From CAYLOP01 sp964385305 (GTDB lineage: Bacteria > Chloroflexota > Anaerolineae > Anaerolineales > E44-bin32): a stretch of DNA of 10,919 nucleotides. The position numbers were made by a program, and so were the translations under genes. Location: positions 1 to 10,919 of the forward strand of contig CAYLOP010000102.1 of NCBI GenBank assembly GCA_964385305.1, in the 5' to 3' direction. Below the pieces are notes generated by a model. That model was given only the letters and a program-made list of their open reading frames with translations, was not told the origin of the DNA and made no database searches. Positions 1 to 5,095 of this stretch are shown here, piece by piece. Positions within the stretch are counted from its first letter, which is position 1, and each line of letters begins with the position of its first letter.

Positions 1-179
1 GGTTCAACGGTGGAAAAGGCTACGGCTTCATCGAGCGTGAAGAGGGCGAGGATGTTTTCGTCCACTACTCATCCATCCAGGGTGATGGCTTTCGCAATTT
101 AGATGAAGGCCAGCGCGTGGAGTTCGACGTCGAGCAAGGCGCTAAAGGTCTACAGGCCGCCAACGTTACGATTGTCTAA
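1..179 (+). CDS. Cold-shock domain protein, 5' end cut by window edge (copy 1)
   Basis: This is the last 58 codons of a small CspA-type nucleic-acid-binding protein; the frame starts at base 3 and ends with TAA at 177-179. The RNP1-like motif KGYGFI and the RNP2-like motif VFVHY are both present, which is what lets the family's five-stranded barrel bind single-stranded RNA or DNA. It matches the complete copy at 689-898 with only three conservative changes (two Asp/Glu, one Val/Ile). About seven other base changes are silent, so both copies look maintained by selection. It ends just before its own terminator. The missing start would be about 10 codons upstream of the window. Confidence 0.93.
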   Translation, partial: FNGGKGYGFIEREEGEDVFVHYSSIQGDGFRNLDEGQRVEFDVEQGAKGLQAANVTIV

Positions 180-198
180 TCTGACCAATCGATCCACG

Positions 199-227
199 AA
201 GCCCCCGCACAGCGCGGGGGCTTTTTT
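199..227 (+). terminator. Rho-independent terminator of csp copy 1
   Basis: An 8-bp GC-rich stem (201-208 GCCCCCGC with 214-221 GCGGGGGC) closes a 5-nt loop and is followed by six Ts at 222-227. Two flanking A-T pairs can extend the stem. The same structure recurs at 919-947 with an altered loop but intact stem. Confidence 0.92.
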
Positions 228-450
228 ATTCATTCGAACGTAAAGAGGTCAGATCGATCGGGATGGTTCCCTCCTCATCCAGGATCCCCAACCGGTGCAG
301 ACCTTCCCCCACAAGCGCCCAGTGCCCGCTCTCATCCATCTTCATGAAGCGCTTGGCCTCGGGCTTGGGCGGCTCGACAGCGGGTGTGGGGTCACAGATG
401 GCGGCGGCCGCATCATGGAGCTTCGTCAGCTCCAAGAAGTGTCCGTCCAG
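226..450 (-). pseudogene. 3' remnant of the gene family at 10492-10919 (copy 1)
   Basis: The minus-strand frame ending with TAA at 226-228 encodes about 74 residues similar to the C-terminus of the protein at the right end of the window. Shared blocks include WALVGEGLHRLGILDE followed by a Gly and I-DL, a proline-rich stretch near DPTPAVEPP, and an upstream LDG. Beyond about 450 the similarity stops, and the frame closes at 481-483, so the N-terminal part is missing. The stop codon overlaps the T tract of the csp terminator. Possible starts are only a TTG at 433-435 with no convincing ribosome site. I read this as a truncated, probably non-functional fragment. A small expressed protein is less likely. 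Confidence 0.6.
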
Positions 451-510
451 TTCGCGTGCTGCAGCATTACTTCTATATCTTCATGGCCAAAAACCCTCTT
501 CTCGAAACCC

Positions 511-538
511 TTGTAAATATCATAAAACATGGTAATAT
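511..538 (+). promoter_or_regulatory. Candidate sigma-70 promoter for csp copy 2
   Basis: TTGTAA at 511-516 and TAATAT at 533-538 are separated by 16 nt in an AT-rich patch that contrasts with the GC-rich surroundings. A start about seven bases later would give a leader of roughly 145 nt before the ATG at 689. The stretch 451-688 holds no other gene that I can support. Confidence 0.5.
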
Positions 539-688
539 TCCCGCTGTAAGGTTGCATGCTAGTTCTGTCTGGAAGTCGAAAGATCAAGGCCTGAGCGATA
601 TGCGGCTCGGGCTGGGTTGTTTAAGTGAACCCGACCACCGGGAACAAGACAAGCAACTGAAACAAACTTGCCATAAGGAGGCAAAAAA
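539..688 (+). promoter_or_regulatory. Long 5' leader of csp copy 2 with competing hairpins
   Basis: If the promoter at 511-538 is right, this is an untranslated leader of about 145 nt. It contains a hairpin of GGGTT (614-618) with AACCC (628-632), and an alternative pairing of CCG (631-633) with CGG (639-641) that uses some of the same bases. It ends in a strong ribosome site, AAGGAGG at 675-681, seven bases before ATG. Long structured leaders are known on cold-shock mRNAs such as E. coli cspA, where they act as temperature switches. That role here is an inference. Confidence 0.35.
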
Positions 689-898
689 ATGTCTGAACGA
701 GTTTCTGGTACGGTCAAGTGGTTCAACGGTGGAAAAGGCTACGGCTTCATCGAGCGTGAAGAGGGCGAGGATGTCTTCGTTCACTACTCATCCATCCAGG
801 GCGACGGCTTTCGGAATTTAGAAGAAGGCCAGCGCGTGGAGTTTGAGATCGAGCAAGGCGCCAAAGGTCTACAGGCCGCCAACGTTACGATTGTCTAA
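689..898 (+). CDS. Cold-shock domain protein (copy 2, complete)
   Basis: A 69-residue CspA-family protein, the family's normal length, predicted to bind single-stranded RNA/DNA in the cytoplasm and act as an RNA chaperone or antiterminator. Sequence order: FNGGKGYGFI (residues 12-21) contains RNP1, and VFVHYSSI (29-36) contains RNP2; the aromatic residues W11, F12, Y18, F20, F30 and H32 that stack on bases are present. The ATG is supported by AAGGAGG at 675-681 with a 7-nt spacer. It is a close duplicate of the gene at 1-179 and has its own promoter candidate and terminator, so it forms a single-gene unit. The family call is secure. Its specific role, cold-induced or constitutive, cannot be read from the sequence. 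Confidence 0.96.
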   Translation: MSERVSGTVKWFNGGKGYGFIEREEGEDVFVHYSSIQGDGFRNLEEGQRVEFEIEQGAKGLQAANVTIV

Positions 899-918
899 TC
901 GAAACCAATCGATCCACG

Positions 919-947
919 AAGCCCCCGCACATCGCGGGGGCTTTTTT
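919..947 (+). terminator. Rho-independent terminator of csp copy 2
   Basis: Stem 921-928 GCCCCCGC pairs with 934-941 GCGGGGGC around a 5-nt loop, then six Ts at 942-947. Compared with the copy at 199-227 one loop base differs and the stem is unchanged, which fits selection for the structure. Confidence 0.92.
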
Positions 948-1050
948 ATTCATTCGAACGTAAAGAGGTCAGATCGATCAGGACGTATCCCTCCTCATCC
1001 AGGATCCCCAGCCTACGCAGTCCCTCCCCAACGAGCGACCAGCGCGCAGC
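946..1050 (-). pseudogene. Short 3' remnant of the gene family at 10492-10919 (copy 2)
   Basis: The minus-strand frame that stops at TAA 946-948 encodes about 34 residues, including LVGEGLRRLGILDEEG and then IDLTSLRSNE. It matches the C-termini of the remnant at 226-450 and the larger gene at 10492. An in-frame TGA stop at 1051-1053 closes it upstream, and there is no start codon, so it cannot be a gene. As in copy 1, its stop codon sits in the csp terminator's T tract. Confidence 0.6.
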
Positions 1051-1169
1051 TCACTCAGGCCGCCAGCGTATAGAGATTGCACCACACCCTCGCCATGATG
1101 CGACACGAAGTGTCCGGAGCGGGTGGAGGCAGATATGACATTCATCCTTCAGGGTGAGGAGCCAAGGGA

Positions 1170-1197
1170 TTGACAAGCGGGTGAGAATCGTTAAACT
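1170..1197 (+). promoter_or_regulatory. Promoter of the GntR regulator gene
   Basis: A perfect -35 box TTGACA (1170-1175) lies 16 nt from TAAACT (1192-1197), a four-of-six match to the -10 consensus. Transcription would start near 1204, in front of the GntR gene. The region 1054-1169 upstream holds no recognisable gene; I see only a small GACAC/GTGTC hairpin at 1102-1114 with no T tract. Confidence 0.6.
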
Positions 1198-1225
1198 TGT
1201 AGGCACAACCCAATAACCCTACATG
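1196..1225. promoter_or_regulatory. Candidate operator (inverted repeat) for the GntR regulator
   Basis: TGTAGG at 1198-1203 and CCTACA at 1218-1223 form an inverted repeat with a 14-nt spacer. One further matching pair follows after a mismatch (C1196 with G1225). It overlaps the -10 box and the predicted transcription start, a position where a bound dimer would block RNA polymerase. GntR/HutC proteins bind such dyads and often control their own gene. I found no second copy in front of the BtpA or binding-protein genes. Confidence 0.35.
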
Positions 1226-1261
1226 TTTGGATTTCTATCTTCAGAAAGCTGCGAGGAAGGC

Positions 1262-2026
1262 ATGATGGCATCAAGATTTCTCGATCGCAACAGCGTGATC
1301 CCTCTCTATCACCAAATGGCTGATGCGCTCCGCAAGCAGATCACGACCGGCGAATTCAAGCCAGGGCAACCCTTTCCCAGTGAGAATGAGCTCATGCAGA
1401 CGTTCGGCGTCAGTCGTAATACCGTCCGTCAGGCGCTGGATTCAATCGTGGGTTTGGGGCTGATCCGCAAGCAGCAGGGCAAGGGCACGTTTGTTACCTC
1501 GACGCGCGTGATGAGCCGCTCGGGCATGCTCTCCAGCTTCACCGAAGAAGTGCGCCGCATGGGAGCCGAGCCGGGTGTGGTGCTGCTTGAGGTCGTTGAG
1601 CGAGAGGCTTCCTTGAAGGTCACGGAAGAGTTGCGCGTGGCCGCCTCGACCAAGCTCATGTGCGCCGTCCGGGTCCGGACGGCTGACGGGAGCCCCATTT
1701 GTGTTGCCATATCATGGCTGAACAGTGTACGGTTCCCGGGATTGCGCGAGCTCGATTATACCCATTTCTCCCTCTATGATCTTTATGAAAATATCCTCGG
1801 CATGCCTGTTCTGCGGGCTACGCAACAGGTGTGGGCGGATTCGTCAGCCGAGCGGGAGGCGGAGGTGCTCGAGATCCAACCCGGATCACCTGTGTTGCGC
1901 TTCGCGCGCACAACCTACGTTGCAAGTGAGGAGAGCGGCGGGACGCCCATTGAGTATGTCGAGGCGGCTTTCGTGGGCGATCGATACACGCTGGAAACGG
2001 AATTAAATAGGACGGGCCCGCGCTAA
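1262..2026 (+). CDS. GntR/HutC-family transcriptional regulator
   Basis: A 254-residue cytoplasmic regulator with two domains. Residues 12-78 form the GntR winged helix-turn-helix: it opens IPLYHQMADALRKQI, continues through FPSENELMQTFGVSRNTVRQAL, whose last part is the recognition helix, and ends with the wing GKGTFVTS. Residues from about 95 onwards form a UTRA effector domain of the HutC type, ending in the usual strand pattern with PIEYVEAAF and Y-LE. UTRA domains sense small ligands, often sugar phosphates or amino-acid derivatives, and release DNA on binding. I chose ATG 1262 (or 1265) because GAGG at 1253-1256 is correctly spaced. An ATG at 1223 would add 13 residues but lacks a ribosome site and lies in the operator candidate. 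Its place just upstream of the BtpA-transporter-kinase genes suggests that it represses them until their substrate appears. Confidence 0.93.
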   Translation: MMASRFLDRNSVIPLYHQMADALRKQITTGEFKPGQPFPSENELMQTFGVSRNTVRQALDSIVGLGLIRKQQGKGTFVTSTRVMSRSGMLSSFTEEVRRMGAEPGVVLLEVVEREASLKVTEELRVAASTKLMCAVRVRTADGSPICVAISWLNSVRFPGLRELDYTHFSLYDLYENILGMPVLRATQQVWADSSAEREAEVLEIQPGSPVLRFARTTYVASEESGGTPIEYVEAAFVGDRYTLETELNRTGPR

Positions 2027-2071
2027 ACCTTTTTTTACTGCCAGGGCCGTTATCTTGGAAAGGAGTAAGGG

Positions 2072-2905
2072 ATGCAAGCAGGACAGGATAAATTTGCAGA
2101 ATTGGAACGGATTTTTGGAACAAGGAAACCGCTGATCGGTATGGTTCACCTCGCACCCTTGCCGGGATCGCCTCGCTACAACGGGATGAGCATGGACGAG
2201 ATTACGACCATGGCCGTCGAGGATGCGCGCCACCTCAGCGAGGGCGGTTTCCATGGCGTAATTATTGAAAATTTTGGCGACTATATGTTTCTCAAGCGGG
2301 TCGGGCCAGAGACGGTTGCTGCCATCACCTATGCAGCTGCGGAGATCAAGCGGGTCGTGCCCGAGTTGACACTCGGTTTTTGCGTGCTCCAGTCGGACGC
2401 CATCGCGGGACTGGCGATCGCCCACATCGTCGGCGGCAAATTCGTGCGCGTGCCCTATTATGCCGAGACCTATGTAGTCGACGCGGGGCTCATGGACAGC
2501 ATCGCGGCTGAGGCGCTGCGTTACCGGCGCTACCTCGAGATGGACGTCAAGATATTCGCCGATGTGCACATCAAGCATGGCTATCCTCTGGCGCAGCGTC
2601 CTATCGGCCTGTCTGCTCGCGACCTGGAACACCGCGGCATGGCGGATGCTATTCTGGTCACCGGCCTCGAGACCGGCGGTGAGACGGACCCAGAGGATGT
2701 CAAAGCCGTCAAAGAGGCCGTGGAAGCGACGCCTGTGATGGTAGCCAGTGGTGTGGATGAGTTCAACTTCGCATCCTACCAGGACTACGCGGATGGTGTC
2801 ATCGTGGGGACCCGGTTGAAGAAAGGCAATGAGACCGAGGCGCCTCTCGATGTCGAGAAGGTTGCGCGCTTTGTCAAAACCGTTCGAAAGAATTGGGCTG
2901 AATAG
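2072..2905 (+). CDS. BtpA/SgcQ-family TIM-barrel protein (paralog 1)
   Basis: A 277-residue protein of the BtpA family (SgcQ of the enterobacterial sgc operon belongs here); the biochemical reaction of most members is unknown. Family marks are KPLIGMVHLAPLPGSPRYNG near residues 19-38, IIENFGD near 66, DVHIKHGYPLAQRP near 163, the stretch ADAILVTGLETGG near 190, and the phosphate-site-like end DGVIVGTRLKKG near 240. The middle differs from typical BtpA proteins as I remember them: the usual NVLRND and RVN motifs read CVLQSD and RVPYY. The ATG is supported by AGGAG at 2061-2065. It lies 45 nt after the regulator gene and 10 nt before a second paralog, and it is probably translated from the same mRNA. 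An enzyme acting on a sugar or nucleoside phosphate is plausible from the context only. Confidence 0.9.
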   Translation: MQAGQDKFAELERIFGTRKPLIGMVHLAPLPGSPRYNGMSMDEITTMAVEDARHLSEGGFHGVIIENFGDYMFLKRVGPETVAAITYAAAEIKRVVPELTLGFCVLQSDAIAGLAIAHIVGGKFVRVPYYAETYVVDAGLMDSIAAEALRYRRYLEMDVKIFADVHIKHGYPLAQRPIGLSARDLEHRGMADAILVTGLETGGETDPEDVKAVKEAVEATPVMVASGVDEFNFASYQDYADGVIVGTRLKKGNETEAPLDVEKVARFVKTVRKNWAE

Positions 2906-2915
2906 AGGTTACACC

Positions 2916-3758
2916 ATGGCGATGTATGCTGAAGACACACGATTTGACTCCTTCCACACCTTGTTTGGCGGTGTGCGCAAACCGATCATCGGGATGATCC
3001 ACCTTCTCCCGCTCCCGGGCTCGCCGCTCTATAACGGCGGCGGTTTGGAGCCAATCATCGAGCGAGCACTGTTCGACGCCGCTGAATTGCAGGCAGGAGG
3101 CGTCGACGGGCTGGAGGTGGAGAATTTCAGTGATCCCACCTACTCACCGGATACGGCGACGCCGGAACTGGTTTCGGCGATGGCGGTCATCGCGGATCAT
3201 GTCAAGCGCGAGATCTCGGTCCCTCTGGGGGTCTGTCTCCTGGCGGATCCCAAGGCGGGCTTGGGCGTGGCCCATGCTGTCGGGGCGAGATTCGTGCGCG
3301 CCACATTTTTCACGGAAGCCTCTGTTGATGTCTCCGGACTTGTGCTCCCCAAACCCCATGAACTCCTGCGTTACCGCAAATTCCTCGACCCCAGCATCAA
3401 GCTCTTCACCGACGTCCACATCAAGCATTCCGCACCGCTGGTGCAGCGACCGATCGGGCACTCTGCGTTGGATGCCAAGTATTTCCTCTCGGACGCCATC
3501 TTGATCAGTGGAACGCACACGGGCCAGGAAGCCCAACTGTCGGACGTTGAAGAGGTCAAGCAAGCTGTGGAGCGTTTCCCAGTGCTGTTGGGGAGCGGTT
3601 TGAGACCTGAGAATGCGGGCAAACTCCTGAGTGTCGCCGACGGCGCAGTCGTGGGCACCTCTTTGAAAAAGGACGGCATCAGCGCCATGCCCGTCGATCG
3701 CGCCCGTGTCAGAGCGTTGATGGATGCTGTGCGTGCCGTACGCGAAACTGAAGATTAA
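2916..3758 (+). CDS. BtpA/SgcQ-family TIM-barrel protein (paralog 2)
   Basis: A 280-residue second member of the BtpA family, clearly paralogous to the gene just upstream along its whole length. Shared blocks are KPIIGMIHLLPLPGSPLYNG near residue 21, VENFSD near 69, LLRYRKFL near 150, DVHIKHSAPLVQRPIG near 166, ADGAVVGTSLKKDG near 244 and a closing PVDRARVRALM. The mid-barrel motifs differ from paralog 1 (CLLADPKAG against CVLQSDAIAG, RATFFTE against RVPYYAE), so the two probably differ in substrate or form a hetero-oligomer. ATG 2916 has GAGG at 2905-2908 with a 7-nt gap, the site overlapping the stop codon of the previous gene. An earlier in-frame ATG at 2829 lies inside that gene and is unlikely. 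A 124-nt gap follows before the binding-protein gene. Confidence 0.9.
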   Translation: MAMYAEDTRFDSFHTLFGGVRKPIIGMIHLLPLPGSPLYNGGGLEPIIERALFDAAELQAGGVDGLEVENFSDPTYSPDTATPELVSAMAVIADHVKREISVPLGVCLLADPKAGLGVAHAVGARFVRATFFTEASVDVSGLVLPKPHELLRYRKFLDPSIKLFTDVHIKHSAPLVQRPIGHSALDAKYFLSDAILISGTHTGQEAQLSDVEEVKQAVERFPVLLGSGLRPENAGKLLSVADGAVVGTSLKKDGISAMPVDRARVRALMDAVRAVRETED

Positions 3759-3882
3759 ACCGAACCCATCTGATACTCGTGATAAGGAGGAAGGAGAGAC
3801 TGGAGATCAATCGAATGTGAAGGAATGAAGAGACAACTCGATTCGTGTTTCGCAAGGTTTACTACACTTCGGAGGATGATAC

Positions 3883-5013
3883 ATGTTGAAGAAGATTTTT
3901 AGTACTTTATTGCTTGTGCTCATGCTTACCTCGCTGATGGTGGGCTGCCAGTCGGCTCCTGCAGAGGAGCCCGCGGCACCCGAGGCCGAGGAAGCCACCG
4001 CGCCCGAGGCTGAAGAGGCTGCAGAAGCCGAACCCGTTGAGGAAACTGAAGTGGTTGAAGAGGAAGCTGCTCCTACGGTCGATCTGAAGATCGCAGTGGT
4101 CGCCGGTGGCGAGATCGGCGACAAGGGCTTCATCGACTCGGCCAATGAAGGCCTCATCCAACTTCAGGAAGAGTTAGGGATTGAGACCTTGCTCCTGCAG
4201 GGCCGCGACGAGCCTGATCGCTATCTGGATCTGTTGATCTCGGCCGGTGAAGAGGCAGACCTGGTCTTTGTGGTGCCTGGCTACTTCTTCGAGGAGCAAC
4301 TGGCAGAGGTCGTCCCGCAGTTCCCGGACACCACTTTCGTCTACGTCGATGGTGTCGCCAGTCTGGAAGGGATGTCCTCGGTCCGTTATCTGGAGAACGA
4401 AGGATCCTTCTTGGCCGGTGCGTTGGCCGCCATGCTCACCGAGCGGGTTGACGAGCTCAGCCTGGTCGACGACGCCACCGTGATCGGTGAGATGGGCGGG
4501 GCGGACATGCCCGTGATCCACAACTTCATGGTCGGCTTCGAGCAGGGCGCCCTGTACATCAATCCTGATGTAACCATCATCTCCCGCTTTGCCGGGACGC
4601 ACTTCGACCCGGCGAAGGGTCGTGAGACTGCTCTGGCGATGTACGAGGAAGGCGCAGATATCGTCTTCCAGATCGCGGGCCCGACCGGCTTGGGTGTGTT
4701 CGAGGCCGCCAAAGAGGCCGGCCGCTACGTCATCGGTGTAGATTCCGACCAGAAACCGCTCGCCCCAGACAACACCGTCGCCAGCATGCGCAAGCGTGTG
4801 GGTGATTCCATCTATGACTTCACGCTCATGTTCGTGAACGGCGAGGTCGAGACGGGTGGCGTGTATCTCTATGGTCTGGCCAAGAACGGCGTCGGCATCG
4901 ACTACGGCAGCATGGATCCCGATCTGGTCCCGCAGGATGTCAAGGACCGCATCGAGGAACTGCGCCAGATGATCATCGATGGCGAAATCGTCGTGGATGC
5001 GTACGCTGGATAA
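3883..5013 (+). CDS. BMP-family ABC transporter substrate-binding lipoprotein
   Basis: A 376-residue lipoprotein of the BMP/PnrA/Med family, the external binding protein of an ABC importer; characterised relatives bind nucleosides. The signal peptide has KK at residues 3-4, a hydrophobic core 5-20 and a lipobox ending VGC, so Cys22 is the predicted lipid anchor. Residues 23-65 are a flexible acidic linker of repeated APEAEEA-like units. The binding domain starts near 67: it shows DKGFIDSANEGL, RYLENEGSFLAGALA, QIAGPTGLGVFEAAKEAG, the family hallmark IGVDSDQ, and an end with IDYGSMDPDLVP and IIDGEIVV. GGAGG at 3871-3875 supports the start. The preceding 124 nt contain an SD-like AG-rich tract near 3784-3796 but no open frame and no clear promoter. 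A strong hairpin follows the stop codon. Confidence 0.95.
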   Translation: MLKKIFSTLLLVLMLTSLMVGCQSAPAEEPAAPEAEEATAPEAEEAAEAEPVEETEVVEEEAAPTVDLKIAVVAGGEIGDKGFIDSANEGLIQLQEELGIETLLLQGRDEPDRYLDLLISAGEEADLVFVVPGYFFEEQLAEVVPQFPDTTFVYVDGVASLEGMSSVRYLENEGSFLAGALAAMLTERVDELSLVDDATVIGEMGGADMPVIHNFMVGFEQGALYINPDVTIISRFAGTHFDPAKGRETALAMYEEGADIVFQIAGPTGLGVFEAAKEAGRYVIGVDSDQKPLAPDNTVASMRKRVGDSIYDFTLMFVNGEVETGGVYLYGLAKNGVGIDYGSMDPDLVPQDVKDRIEELRQMIIDGEIVVDAYAG

Positions 5014-5027
5014 TGTTTTATGATTAA

Positions 5028-5063
5028 TGGAGGGTTTATGCTCGAGAGAGCGTAAGCCCTCCG
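5028..5063 (+). promoter_or_regulatory. Very stable hairpin between binding-protein and ATPase genes
   Basis: Bases 5028-5043 pair with 5048-5063 in an uninterrupted 16-bp stem (13 Watson-Crick and three G-U pairs) closed by the tetraloop GAGA, which fits the stable GNRA class. No T tract follows, so it is not a standard terminator. It starts 14 nt after the lipoprotein stop codon and ends 32 nt before the ATPase ATG. Such intercistronic hairpins behind binding-protein genes are known to protect the upstream mRNA from 3' decay, so that more binding protein than transporter is made. That role is inferred. Confidence 0.75.
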
Positions 5064-5095
5064 AGGCATCAGCGTCCAACTTGGAAGGCTTTTCT

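Larger units (their letters stand above)
1..330. repeat. Direct repeat, copy 1 (csp gene + terminator + gene remnant)
   Basis: Bases 1 to about 330 align with 719 to about 1050, the offset changing from 719 to 720 at one single-base indel just after the csp stop codon. The block covers the csp coding sequence, its terminator and the start of the minus-strand remnant. Similarity is high through the terminator and fades beyond about 300. The left limit of the repeat lies outside the window. Confidence 0.85.
719..1050. repeat. Direct repeat, copy 2 (csp gene + terminator + gene remnant)
   Basis: Counterpart of the block at 1-330. Similarity is strongest in the csp coding region (about ten base differences in 179, mostly silent) and the terminator. 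It weakens in the minus-strand remnant and is lost near 1050. Confidence 0.85.

Noticed and set aside
384..821. A 145-codon plus-strand open frame overlapping the csp copy 2 start
   Set aside because: It runs in another frame through the csp gene and its leader, with no recognisable domain; the csp gene has a perfect ribosome site and motifs.
2013..2036. Possible terminator after the GntR gene (CGGGCCCG palindrome then seven Ts)
   Set aside because: The palindrome has no loop and cannot form a proper stem, and the T run is ten bases away, so read-through into the BtpA genes is more likely.
3784..3822. Strong SD-like AAGGAGGAAGGAG tract before the binding-protein gene, suggesting a small gene
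   Set aside because: The first ATG downstream is followed at once by TGA, and no other frame stays open for a meaningful length.
5038..5055. A five-codon open frame (Met-Leu-Glu-Arg-Ala-stop) after GGAGGG, possible leader peptide
   Set aside because: All its bases belong to the 5028-5063 hairpin, the ribosome site would be only three bases from the ATG, and the stem itself explains the sequence.
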